The position numbers and the translations under genes were made by a program. The notes under the pieces were generated by a model. That model was not told the origin of the DNA. It saw nothing but the letters and a program-made list of their open reading frames with translations, and did not search any database. Below are positions 1 to 7,342 of a stretch of DNA of 41,524 nt, piece after piece. How positions within the stretch are numbered: the first letter of the stretch is position 1; each line of letters opens with the position of its first letter. The stretch lies in the NCBI GenBank assembly GCA_013152475.1, contig JAADGH010000024.1, forward strand, positions 1 through 41,524. Direction: 5' to 3'. Source of the DNA: Planctomycetota bacterium. Its GTDB lineage: Bacteria; Planctomycetota; Brocadiia; JAADGH01.

Positions 1-1384
1 CACGGTCGGCCACGCGGATCGGGTGCGACTTGGTAAACCATTTCGTGGGGTTGTCATTGATGCGAATCATCGAAATGCCATAGCCCGCAACGACAGAGAT
101 GACGACCGTGATCGCAATGATGACCTTGGCGTGACGATACGTGATCCCTCCCATATAGGACAGGACCCGGGACAGGCCCTTGTGCGACTCTCCTTCCTGG
201 CGGGGTTGCAGGCCGAAGTTCTTCAGCGAGTCGTTGGAAATGAACATCACATACGCCGGGATAAACGTGACCGTCAGCACCCATGCAAGCATGACCCCGA
301 ACGCGACGAACATGCCAAACACCTGGACCGGCGGGATCGGCGTCAGGGCCAGCGACGCAAATCCTGCTGCGGAGGTGAGCGAGGTATAGAGCATGGGCAC
401 GAAGAGTTCCTCCATCACCCGGATGATGGTCTCGCGCCGGTCCCTTGTGGCCTGGTAACGATCGAAAAACTCCGAGAGGATGTGAATGGAATCCAAAACG
501 GCGATGGGCATCACAAAGATCGGGATCATGGAGCTCATGATGTGCACGGTGTAGCCCATGCCGATCAAGAGACCCATCGTGCAGATCACCGACACCAGCG
601 CCACGATCATCGGCGATATGATCAGGACGAGCTTTCGGAAGAAAAACAGCATCAACATAAAAATGATGAACATGGCCAACGGCGCGGATATGGCCATCTG
701 CTTGAACATCTCCACGCCAAAGGTGTCCTCCGCCACCGGCAATCCCGTGATGAAGTATTTTTCATCGCCGGTGAACGCGGCGATTTTTTCCCTCAGCTTT
801 GCGTAGACCTTGTAGCTCAGGTCCTTTGAAGTCAAGGGCAGATACAGGCAGATCGCCTTGCCGTCCTCGGAAAGAAGTGTGCCGTCCAGGAACGGCAGGC
901 GTTTGGCCTTGTCTCGGATCGCGACAGCCTCTTGGGTCGTCTTCGGCGGCTCGTGCATGAGCCATTCAAAACGCACCGTGCCCAAGCCGCCCTGCTCGAT
1001 ATTGTCCACCGTCGAAGGCCCCAGCAGGTCCGCTTCAATGACTCCGATCTCTTTCTTCGGGTCGTTCGGGTCCGGCCAGCGAAGTCCTTTGGCGTACTCG
1101 GTCAGCTCATAAATCTTCCCGAGTGATTCGGGGTTGAAAACGCCGTTCGGATTTTTTTCATTGACAATCCCCAACACCACCATGTCGTGAAGCGAAAACT
1201 CCCGTTTCATCTCATGATGAAAGATGCGAACCGCTTCTTTCGCGGACAGCATGTTCTCGGGATCGGTGTCAACCTTGATAAGCGGGGTCAAGGCGGCACA
1301 AATGATCGTCGCAACCACCATCACAAGGGTGACGAGTTTGGGATGGTCTATCGAATGACGGACGATGGACTCTCCGATGTTCAT
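1..1384 (-). CDS. RND/MMPL-family exporter (HAE3-like), N-terminal part
   Basis: Inner-membrane transporter of the RND superfamily (MMPL/HAE3 type), which exports hydrophobic or amphiphilic compounds; the substrate is unknown. The gene runs off the left edge: 461 residues are visible of a usual 750-900. Visible order: TM1 (about 17-36), a periplasmic loop (about 37-230), a block of five helices containing an acidic/His stretch (VLDSIHILSEFFDRY) in the expected TM4 region, and the first helix of the second half followed by INDNPTKWF. That segment echoes VDTDPENML after TM1, the internal duplication typical of RND proteins. The ATG overlaps the stop of the ArsR gene by 4 bp (ATGA), so translation is probably coupled. 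Membership of the superfamily is secure; the subfamily is less so. Confidence 0.85.
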   Translation of the reverse strand, partial: MNIGESIVRHSIDHPKLVTLVMVVATIICAALTPLIKVDTDPENMLSAKEAVRIFHHEMKREFSLHDMVVLGIVNEKNPNGVFNPESLGKIYELTEYAKGLRWPDPNDPKKEIGVIEADLLGPSTVDNIEQGGLGTVRFEWLMHEPPKTTQEAVAIRDKAKRLPFLDGTLLSEDGKAICLYLPLTSKDLSYKVYAKLREKIAAFTGDEKYFITGLPVAEDTFGVEMFKQMAISAPLAMFIIFMLMLFFFRKLVLIISPMIVALVSVICTMGLLIGMGYTVHIMSSMIPIFVMPIAVLDSIHILSEFFDRYQATRDRRETIIRVMEELFVPMLYTSLTSAAGFASLALTPIPPVQVFGMFVAFGVMLAWVLTVTFIPAYVMFISNDSLKNFGLQPRQEGESHKGLSRVLSYMGGITYRHAKVIIAITVVISVVAGYGISMIRINDNPTKWFTKSHPIRVADR

Positions 1385-1785
1385 GGCTGCTTAGCTCCTT
1401 GCTCAAATCCTGGCCTGGTATCTTCTTTCTCGGATGCGGTTTCAGAATGGCTCTCGGCCTTTGTTGCCTTTTCCTTTGCAATCTGCTCGCACGATCTCTT
1501 GACCACGGGATGGTCTTCGTCCAGCAAAGCGAACAGTCGTTCCACCATGCTGGGCCGGAGGATGTAATAGCAACGCAACGTTCCCCGCTGACAATAGTCC
1601 ACCAGGCGCGCATGCCGGAGGATCGACAAGTGCTGCGACACGTTCGCCTGGCTGAACGGCAGAATCTCCTCGATATTTTTCACGCACAGGGGCTCAGCGC
1701 AGAGGTTATGAAGGATGCGCAGGCGCGTGGGGTGCGCAAATGCCCGCAGCAGTTCGGCCAGAAGTCTTGCCTGTTCCTCTTCCAT
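1381..1785 (-). CDS. ArsR-family winged-helix repressor
   Basis: DNA-binding regulator of the ArsR/SmtB family, 134 residues, presumably controlling its own operon. The winged helix is clear: FAHPTRLRIL at 16-25, recognition helix SQANVSQHLSIL at 45-56, and the wing around RGTLRCYYIL. The classical ELCVCD metal site is not intact: EPLCVKN keeps one Cys (C34), with others at C29, C65 and C72. A thiol or persulfide sensor is therefore as plausible as a metal sensor (inference). A start 102 bp further upstream is possible, but the ATG at 1785 has a GAGGT ribosome-binding site 8 nt away and begins where family members do. It lies between the small Cys protein and the RND exporter and overlaps the latter by 4 bp. 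Confidence 0.9.
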   Translation of the reverse strand: MEEEQARLLAELLRAFAHPTRLRILHNLCAEPLCVKNIEEILPFSQANVSQHLSILRHARLVDYCQRGTLRCYYILRPSMVERLFALLDEDHPVVKRSCEQIAKEKATKAESHSETASEKEDTRPGFEQGAKQP

Positions 1786-1864
1786 AGATGCGGACCTCGA
1801 TTGAAAACCGTATTCTCTTTCTTGCCCATTCCTACCCAAAAGGCGCCCCGTCCAACGCACAAGA

Positions 1865-2047
1865 TCAACACTCCTCCTCTTCTTCACGCTCCCTCCACAG
1901 TACGTAAATCAGACATTCTGAACGGAATTTGCATGGGTTGTCGGGTTCTTGACAGACAGCCGCGCTCCCCAAGACCTTCTGCCCGGTCTTACGGCATACC
2001 AACCACTCATCACTCCCGTTACCGGTCTTCTCCGGGCTATCGCTCAT
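1865..2047 (-). CDS. small four-cysteine protein heading the ArsR-RND operon
   Basis: A 60-residue protein of unknown function. Cysteines at 18, 32, 39 and 45 (C-x13-C-x6-C-x5-C) within a WLVC-x2-TG ... C-x2-P-x2-PCKFRSEC pattern look like a small metal-binding or Fe-S knuckle. An acidic tail follows and ends in a fifth Cys (C60). I recall similar short CKFR-containing proteins in other bacteria but cannot verify a family. Support for its being real: an AAAGGT ribosome-binding site about 7 nt before the ATG, a consensus promoter about 140 bp upstream in the same direction, and a position 79 bp before arsR. It could be a redox or metal partner of the regulator (inference). The short length keeps confidence moderate. 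Confidence 0.6.
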   Translation of the reverse strand: MSDSPEKTGNGSDEWLVCRKTGQKVLGSAAVCQEPDNPCKFRSECLIYVLWREREEEEEC

Positions 2048-2153
2048 CCCTGTACCTTTCGATATTCCGGCAGGGAAGCGCGGAGGAACCGAGGTGGCGG
2101 CAACATTTCGGTGAAAAACCTCGCCCTTTCACTTTTCTCAACTCGCACCATCG

Positions 2154-2177
2154 CAACATTCTAACATTCTTATATTC
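2154..2177 (-). promoter_or_regulatory. three tandem 8-bp repeats at the start of transcription, candidate ArsR operator
   Basis: Read on the minus strand, the sequence is GAATATAA, GAATGTTA, GAATGTTG: three consecutive 8-bp units sharing GAAT at about +1 to +25 of the predicted promoter. A repressor bound here would block initiation. ArsR proteins usually bind imperfect inverted repeats, so direct repeats are atypical, and the operator role is inferred from position only. Confidence 0.4.
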
Positions 2178-2184
2178 AAATTTT

Positions 2185-2213
2185 ATTATAAATCCGATAA
2201 GGCCATTTGTCAA
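2185..2213 (-). promoter_or_regulatory. sigma70-type promoter of the small Cys protein-ArsR-RND operon
   Basis: On the minus strand, a perfect -35 TTGACA (2213-2208) and a perfect -10 TATAAT (2190-2185) are separated by 17 bp. Transcription should start near 2178, giving a leader of about 130 nt before the small ORF. The site lies in a locally AT-rich stretch of otherwise GC-rich DNA. Confidence 0.8.
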
Positions 2214-2269
2214 GTGGATTTTCCAAAAAAATAAGGGACCCATCTGGTTGAACAAGGCAACATACCTTG

Positions 2270-2411
2270 TAATGCCTCAGTGACAGGGGGAGCTTTGGCA
2301 CGGCCATGTAGCCGCACCCTTTACGAGTGTGGGATTTCGGTGGCAGAAGGACCGCCAGAGAGGACCGCAGGCGTAAAGCCTGCGGCTACGCCCCCCGTGA
2401 CTGAGGCATTA
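2270..2411. repeat. 142-bp MITE-like element with about 21-bp terminal inverted repeats
   Basis: TAATGCCTCAGTGAC plus a G-run at 2270-2290 is the inverse of a C-run plus GTGACTGAGGCATTA at 2391-2411, with about one mismatch. No coding region lies inside. An internal perfect hairpin has arms CCGCAGGC (2365-2372) and GCCTGCGG (2378-2385) around a 5-nt loop. A third copy of the terminal repeat lies at 6671-6691. Paired ends, small size and recurrence suggest a non-autonomous transposable element; no clear target-site duplication was found. The rest of the 2214-2517 gap holds nothing else recognisable apart from a short reiteration of AATCGG/AATCGA near 2495-2517. Confidence 0.6.
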
Positions 2412-2517
2412 CCCCAAACAAGTTTGAGCGTGGCACACGAGAACATCCTTTACTTTGCTCGCCTTCTTGTCCTTCGTGCACCTGGTTGCCCTCCCCAATC
2501 GGCAATCGAAAATCGGC

Positions 2518-3501
2518 TCAGGCCTCCGCCTTCGCGTCGCGGAGCATGAGGTCGCTGACAGCCTGGGGGGGGGGCTTGTCGTGGAAGAGTACCTCGTGGA
2601 CCTGCTCGGCGATGGGCATCTCGACGCCGTGCTTCTCGGCCAGGACGCAGGCGGCTCGGGTGGTCCAGACGCCCTCGGCCACCTGCTCCATGCCGTCGAG
2701 GACCTGCTTCAGCGTCTTGCCCTTGCCGATGGCCTCGCCCACGGCGCGGTTGCGGCCGTAGGGGCTGACACAGGTGGTAATCAGGTCGCCCAGTCCGGTG
2801 AGCCCGGCGAAGGTCCGCTGGTCGGCGCCCATGGCCACGCCCAGCCGGCTGATCTCGGCCAGGCCGCGGGTGATGAGGGCGGCCTTCGAGTTGTCGCCGA
2901 AGCCGAGGCCGTCGCAGATGCCCGAGGCGATGGCGATGACGTTCTTGAGCGCCGCACCGAGCTCCGCGCCGAGCGTGTCGGGATTGGTATAGACCCGGAA
3001 GCGTTCGGTCATGAAGACGGCCTGGACCTTCTCGGCCAGGGCCATGTCGGCGGATGAGGCGACGACGGACGTAGGCAGACCGCGCGCGACCTCCTCCGCG
3101 TGACTGGGGCCGAGGAGCGTGGCCATGGGGACGTCGCCGATGACGTCCGCGATCACCTGGCTGGCCAGGAGGAGTGTTTTGTTTTCGATCCCCTTTGCGA
3201 TGCTGACGACGGGGTGGGGGCGGTAAGGCGCGATCTTCTCCATCGTCGCCCGGAGATACACGACGGGGATGGCGGCGACGGTCAGCTCCGCATCCTGCAG
3301 CGCCTCCTCGATGGAGTGTGTGAGGGCCATTTCCTTGGGGAGCCGGATGCCCGGGAGAAATTTTTCATTTTCGCGAATGGCCCTGAGGCGCTCGATGTAG
3401 TCCGGGAAGTTGCCCCAAAGCGTGACCTTGTTCCCCTTTTGGCTCAGGAGGATGGCGAGCGTCGTCCCCCATCCGCCGTCGCCGAGGACTGTGATGTTCA
3501 T
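2518..3501 (-). CDS. gpsA: glycerol-3-phosphate dehydrogenase [NAD(P)+]
   Basis: Cytoplasmic enzyme that reduces dihydroxyacetone phosphate to sn-glycerol 3-phosphate, the backbone of bacterial phospholipids. Length is normal (327 residues). The N-terminal Rossmann motif GDGGWGTTLA (residues 7-16) is clear, followed by SIAKGIENKT, LLGPSHAEEVARG, the catalytic-lysine segment GAALKNVIAIASG, and GLTGLGDLITTC with SPYGRNR. The ATG at 3501 starts the protein directly before the first beta strand. A GTG four codons upstream (3513) is an alternative, and neither has a strong ribosome-binding site. It follows glyA by 17 bp, so the two are probably co-transcribed. A run of ten G on the plus strand (2565-2574) encodes the Pro-Pro-Pro stretch near the C-terminus. 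Confidence 0.95.
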   Translation of the reverse strand: MNITVLGDGGWGTTLAILLSQKGNKVTLWGNFPDYIERLRAIRENEKFLPGIRLPKEMALTHSIEEALQDAELTVAAIPVVYLRATMEKIAPYRPHPVVSIAKGIENKTLLLASQVIADVIGDVPMATLLGPSHAEEVARGLPTSVVASSADMALAEKVQAVFMTERFRVYTNPDTLGAELGAALKNVIAIASGICDGLGFGDNSKAALITRGLAEISRLGVAMGADQRTFAGLTGLGDLITTCVSPYGRNRAVGEAIGKGKTLKQVLDGMEQVAEGVWTTRAACVLAEKHGVEMPIAEQVHEVLFHDKPPPQAVSDLMLRDAKAEA

Positions 3502-3518
3502 CGGATTGCTCACGAGGC

Positions 3519-4763
3519 TCACACGCTGGCTTCGACTTGCTGCGGCCGGACCGGGAAGGCGGAGCAGAGGTCGGCCACGCGGCGGCGGAGACCGTCGGAC
3601 GGTCCGCCCGCGAGGGTCTCGTCGATGACGGCGGCGATCTGCTCCATCTCCGGCTCTTTCATGCCGCGCGTGGTGACGGCCGGGGCGCCGATGCGGAAGC
3701 CGCTGGTCTCGAAGGCGCTCTGCTTGTCGAAGGGAATCAAGTTTTTGTTGGCCGAGATGCCCACCTCGTAGAGGCGCGCCACGGCCTCCTTCCCGGTCAT
3801 GCCCTTTTGGGTCAGGTCCACGAGGAAAAGATGATTGTCCGTGCCGCCGGAGACGATGCGGTACCCCCGTTCCTCCAGGGCCTTGGCCATGGCCTGGGCA
3901 TTCTTGACGATCTGGGCGGCATAGTCCTTGAACTCGGGCCGCAGGGCCTCCTTGAAACAGACGGCCTTTGCCGCAATGATGTGCATCAGCGGGCCGCCCT
4001 GCAGGCCGGGGAACATCTCTTCGTCGATCAGGTGGGCGTATTCCTTCTTGCACAGGATGAAGCCGCCCCGTGGACCGCGGAGGGTCTTGTGCGTGGTGGA
4101 GGTGACGAAGTCCGCATGGGGCACGGGATGGGGGTGGACGCCCCCCGCCACGAGGCCGGCGATGTGGGCCAGGTCCACCATCAGCTTTGCATCCACCTCA
4201 TCGGCGGCCGCTTTGAACTGCTCGAAATCGAGCGCGCGGGGGTATGAGCTGGCGCCGGCGATGATCAACTGCGGGCGGCACTCGCGGGCGATGCGCTTCA
4301 GCTCGTCGTAGTTGATTCTCTCGGTGTCGCGATCGACGCCGTAGTGGTAGATCTCGTAAAGCCGGCCGGACAGGTTCTTCTGCAGGCCGTGGGACAGGTG
4401 GCCGCCGTGGGCGAGGTCCATGGAGAGAATCCGGTCGCCCTGTTCCAGGACGGCCAGATAGACGGCCATGTTGGCCGAGCAGCCACAGTGGGGCTGGACG
4501 TTGGCGTGCTCCGCGCCGAAGAGTTCTTTCGCCCGCGCAACGGCGAGGCTCTCGACGGTGTCGGTGTTCTCGCAGCCGGTGTACCAGCGCTTGCCGGGAT
4601 AGCCCTCGGCGTATTTGTCGGTGAGGCACGATCCCTGCGTCGCCTGGATCGCCGCGCTGCAGTAGTTCTCCGAGGCGATCAGGACGAGGTAGTTCTCCTG
4701 TCGCTTCTGTTCATTTGCGATGGCCTGCCAGACTTCCTTATCCGTCTCTTTGATAATGTCCAC
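3519..4763 (-). CDS. glyA: serine hydroxymethyltransferase
   Basis: PLP enzyme that interconverts serine and glycine and supplies methylene-tetrahydrofolate. At 414 residues it has the usual bacterial length. Family landmarks are LIASENY (28-34), YAEGYPGKRWY (51-61), DLAHIAGL (197-204), and the PLP lysine K226 in STTHKTLRGPRGG. Two segments differ from the usual pattern. The phosphate-binding loop is PHCGCSAN (91-98) where most enzymes have HSGSQAN, and YTGCENTD replaces YxGCExxD. The fold and chemistry should still hold, but the loop is worth noting. The AAGGA ribosome-binding site lies 7 nt before the ATG. gpsA follows 17 bp downstream. No convincing riboswitch was seen in the 153-bp gap upstream. 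Confidence 0.96.
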   Translation of the reverse strand: MDIIKETDKEVWQAIANEQKRQENYLVLIASENYCSAAIQATQGSCLTDKYAEGYPGKRWYTGCENTDTVESLAVARAKELFGAEHANVQPHCGCSANMAVYLAVLEQGDRILSMDLAHGGHLSHGLQKNLSGRLYEIYHYGVDRDTERINYDELKRIARECRPQLIIAGASSYPRALDFEQFKAAADEVDAKLMVDLAHIAGLVAGGVHPHPVPHADFVTSTTHKTLRGPRGGFILCKKEYAHLIDEEMFPGLQGGPLMHIIAAKAVCFKEALRPEFKDYAAQIVKNAQAMAKALEERGYRIVSGGTDNHLFLVDLTQKGMTGKEAVARLYEVGISANKNLIPFDKQSAFETSGFRIGAPAVTTRGMKEPEMEQIAAVIDETLAGGPSDGLRRRVADLCSAFPVRPQQVEASV

Positions 4764-4916
4764 GTCCTTCTCCTGAACTTACCGGGGCTGTGCCGGACAA
4801 CCCTCAGCGCAACGCCGAAACTGGTGGATGGCACTGGGCCGGACGAAAACTTTAGTTAACCGAATCGGCGCGCCAAGTGCAAGGAAAAAGTTGCGCACAC
4901 GGCGACGGCCGGTATC

Positions 4917-5996
4917 CTATTTCTTTCCGGCATCCTTCCCCGATCCGGTGGCGTGGTCGGGGATGAAGGCGCCCGCGCCCGACCCGCCGCGGGCCGCGGA
5001 GGAGAAGCCCATGCGGAAGGGGCGATAGACGTTCATCTCGTAGTAGTTGCTCACGTGGGTCCCCGGTGGGACGATCTCGTCGATCTGCGCCAATTCCTCC
5101 TCCGTCAGCTCCACAGCGCAAGCCTTCACGCCGGAACGGACGTAGTCCACGCTGCGTGCGCCGAGGATGGCGGCGGTGACGCCCGGCGCCTGCATCAGCC
5201 AAGCCAGGCTGAGCTCGGCGAGGGTGATGCCCTTCTCCTCTGCGATGGGGATCAATTTCTCGACCGCCGCCAGCGCAGCGGTTGTGAAGACCTGGTCGCC
5301 GTCCACCTTGCGCCGGGCAAGTCGCCCTTCCGCGGCCTGCTGGTTTAGCCGGTACTTCCCCGACAGCAGCCCGCCGGCGATGGGCGAAAAGGGCGTGATA
5401 CCGACGCCGTGCCGCAGGCACGTCGGGATCAGCTCGTTCTCCGGCCGACGGTCGAGGAGATTGTAGGGCGGCTGCTCGCTGACGAAGCGCTCCAGGGCCA
5501 GTTTTTCGCTAACATGAATCGCCTCCAGAATCAGCGTCGCTTGGTGCTTCGACGTGCCGATGTATCGCACCTTACCCTGCCGGACCAGGTCGTCGAGTGC
5601 GCGGAGCGTCTCGTCCCAGGGCGTGTTGGGGTCCACTACGTGGATAATGTAGAGGTCGATCCGGTCGGTCTGGAGCTTGCGCAGACTCTCCTCACACGCG
5701 CTCATGATATGGTATCGGCTGCCGCCGTAGTCGTTCGTGCCCTCACCCATGTACCAGCCGAACTTCGTGGCAAGGACGATGTCGTCGCGCCGGCCGTCCT
5801 TCTTCAGGGCCTTGCCGAGGACCTCCTCCGACTCGCGGTAGCAGTCGGCGGTGTCGATGAAGTTGACGCCGAGATCGATGGTTTCGCTCACGACGCGGTT
5901 GGCCGACTCCTGGTCCTCGTGGCGGAATCCGACCATCGTCCCCAAACAGAGTTTCGATACGCGCAGGCCGCTTCGTCCCAGTTGCCTGTATTCCAT
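4917..5996 (-). CDS. aldo/keto reductase
   Basis: NAD(P)H-dependent oxidoreductase of the aldo/keto reductase superfamily (TIM barrel), 359 residues; the natural carbonyl substrate cannot be told. The catalytic tetrad is complete: D49 (FIDTAD), Y53 (CYRESEE), K78 (ATKFG) and H119 (YIIHV). The N-terminus MEYRQLGRSGLRVSKLCLGT is typical of the family. The C-terminus carries a Gly/Ala-rich tail of about 30 residues. A longer reading frame begins upstream, but the ATG at 5996 has AGAGGGAG 8 nt before it and matches the family start. It stands alone with a good promoter (6045-6073) and no obvious operon partner; glyA begins about 150 bp downstream. Confidence 0.93.
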   Translation of the reverse strand: MEYRQLGRSGLRVSKLCLGTMVGFRHEDQESANRVVSETIDLGVNFIDTADCYRESEEVLGKALKKDGRRDDIVLATKFGWYMGEGTNDYGGSRYHIMSACEESLRKLQTDRIDLYIIHVVDPNTPWDETLRALDDLVRQGKVRYIGTSKHQATLILEAIHVSEKLALERFVSEQPPYNLLDRRPENELIPTCLRHGVGITPFSPIAGGLLSGKYRLNQQAAEGRLARRKVDGDQVFTTAALAAVEKLIPIAEEKGITLAELSLAWLMQAPGVTAAILGARSVDYVRSGVKACAVELTEEELAQIDEIVPPGTHVSNYYEMNVYRPFRMGFSSAARGGSGAGAFIPDHATGSGKDAGKK

Positions 5997-6044
5997 CGTG
6001 TTTGCTCCCTCTTGTGTTGGTGAAGGCATTCTCAATGGCAGACT

Positions 6045-6073
6045 ATCATAAGAAAGGTGCGCCCTTTTGGCAA
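6045..6073 (-). promoter_or_regulatory. sigma70-type promoter of the aldo/keto reductase gene
   Basis: On the minus strand, -35 TTGCCA (6073-6068) and -10 TATGAT (6050-6045) are separated by 17 bp, each one base from consensus. The predicted start near 6038 gives a leader of about 40 nt. Confidence 0.65.
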
Positions 6074-6539
6074 GCCCCCCGATTTCTTTTGAAGCGGCCA
6101 TTTGGCGAAGATCGATGCCGAGAGCGGGAACTGCCGCCGAGAGCAAAGGGGGCTACATAGTCTCCGTTGCGGAAAGACACGCTCAAGCTTTTCTTGGTCC
6201 GAGTTCAGGCAAGTTCCGGGGACACCCATAACCGTAGAAGTCAAGGTCCATTTGCCATGGGGGTTCTCCGTTTTCTCCTTTGAGGAAGTCGTTTCTTCTC
6301 TTCGGCAGTTCGCGTGCTGTGCAGACACCCATTCGCACCGTGTCCGTCTTGCCCCCGTGGACCGTGCATGATATTGTTCGCGTCGCCCAGCCCAATCACA
6401 TACGGCGGCGCAGGATCGACGCTGCCCCGCATCGAACTCACCAGTCCCCAGGAACGGGCCTCGAACGACGGATGCACGCGTTGCGTTTTGTCGGTCCCTC
6501 TCTCCTCAGACGGTGTGTTCGCGATGCCATCGCCGCAGC

Positions 6540-6691
6540 CGAACCCAGCAAATCTCCGCCAGCTTCCGCGCCGCCGCCACGCGCGCCGTGTGCGCCCCGC
6601 CTGGCGGAGAATCCGCGCCACAGCACTCCGACTGCACCCCAGCTCAAAGTGGGCCGCCAACCGATCCGCCTCCCCCGTCACTGAGGCATTA
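6540..6691 (-). pseudogene. possible decayed transposase N-terminus behind a terminal repeat
   Basis: Reading in from the terminal-repeat copy at 6691-6671, the minus strand encodes DRLAAHFELGCSRSAVARIL and then an Arg-rich stretch. This looks like the helix-turn-helix start of a transposase of the integrase-core type. After about 45 residues the resemblance stops, and no DDE-type catalytic domain follows in any frame. The rest of 6100-6540 has only short frames without recognisable domains and looks decayed. The assignment rests on pattern memory alone. Confidence 0.3.
6671..6691. repeat. third copy of the terminal inverted repeat
   Basis: TCCCCCGTCACTGAGGCATT plus one A matches the right end of the element at 2391-2411 almost exactly, in the same orientation. 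No partner end was found within about 700 bp, so this appears to be a solo or orphaned end. It lies 20 bp upstream of the promoter of the initiator tRNA gene. Confidence 0.6.
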
Positions 6692-6711
6692 CAAGAAAAC
6701 CGCTTTTCCCC

Positions 6712-6740
6712 TTGACAAGGTAAGAGAAAGCCGGTATTAT
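6712..6740 (+). promoter_or_regulatory. sigma70-type promoter of the initiator tRNA gene
   Basis: -35 TTGACA (6712-6717) is perfect, -10 TATTAT (6735-6740) is one base off consensus, and the spacer is 17 bp. Transcription would start near 6747, giving a 5' extension of about 28 nt before the mature tRNA. Confidence 0.8.
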
Positions 6741-6774
6741 GTATTTAAAGGGATAGGGGGGAATATGGAAATAT

Positions 6775-6851
<77 letters not shown>

Positions 6852-6900
6852 ACCTAATCGGTAGACTTTCTTGCTGATGGAGCAAGGAAAGATATCGAAC

Positions 6901-6961
6901 GGGCATGAACTCGATCGCCGACGCCTTGAGTTGGTGTCGCGCTTGGGTCCATGCCCTTTTT
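6901..6961 (+). terminator. probable terminator downstream of the tRNA
   Basis: Outer arms GGGCATG (6901-6907) and CATGCCC (6950-6956) are followed by five T. Inside is a second hairpin, CGACGCC with GGTGTCG, around a 7-nt loop. The branched shape is larger than a simple intrinsic terminator, but the stem followed by a T-run 50 nt after the tRNA fits termination of its transcript. Confidence 0.5.
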
Positions 6962-7279
6962 CTTGGTGTGTTGTCCGGCACGAACCCTTGCCGTTCTTTG
7001 GGACGCCTCGCAGTGTATGTATACTGCCCCCCCCCAACGCAAACCCCTTCCAACTCCCTTTCCCCCCGGAAGAGCTTCGCCTCTTCGACGGAGGGCGTGG
7101 ATAAGCTGCTGGACAACCCTTGCTCCGAGGGCTCTACGCGGGTTGACCACAGCTTACCCACACCCCCTCGCCCTCCTTCTTACCTCAGCAAACATCTCCT
7201 TCGACAGATAATCTCGACTTCATATACTCCTGGATACCATGTACCTGTACTTGGCCATTTGGATGCTCCCAATAGATGG
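6962..7279. other. gene-free stretch between the tRNA and the oxidoreductase
   Basis: No convincing coding region on either strand and no tandem array. A run of nine C lies near 7027-7035. Open frames here are short and atypical. One minus-strand frame overlaps the tRNA and is a known kind of artefact. Confidence 0.5.
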
Positions 7280-7309
7280 TTGATTCTTGGCCGGTGATGT
7301 GCTTATAAT
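7280..7309 (+). promoter_or_regulatory. promoter of the Gfo/Idh/MocA oxidoreductase gene
   Basis: -35 TTGATT (7280-7285) and a perfect -10 TATAAT (7304-7309) are separated by 18 bp. The predicted start near 7316 leaves a leader of about 27 nt that contains the AAGGAG ribosome-binding site. Confidence 0.6.
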
Positions 7310-7342
7310 ACCTGTTCTTGTCCCATCCCAAGGAGTGTTGAC

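Noticed and set aside
23..829. Long plus-strand frame rich in Arg, His and Asp
   Set aside because: It is the complement of the RND exporter gene; its composition is the usual shadow of a GC-rich coding strand and no domain is visible.
1399..2283. 294-residue plus-strand frame over the ArsR gene and its promoter
   Set aside because: Crosses a repressor gene and an AT-rich promoter region and has no recognisable domain.
4764..4916. Possible glycine or tetrahydrofolate riboswitch before glyA
   Set aside because: The 153-bp gap shows no tandem aptamer or conserved core; only weak -35/-10-like boxes.
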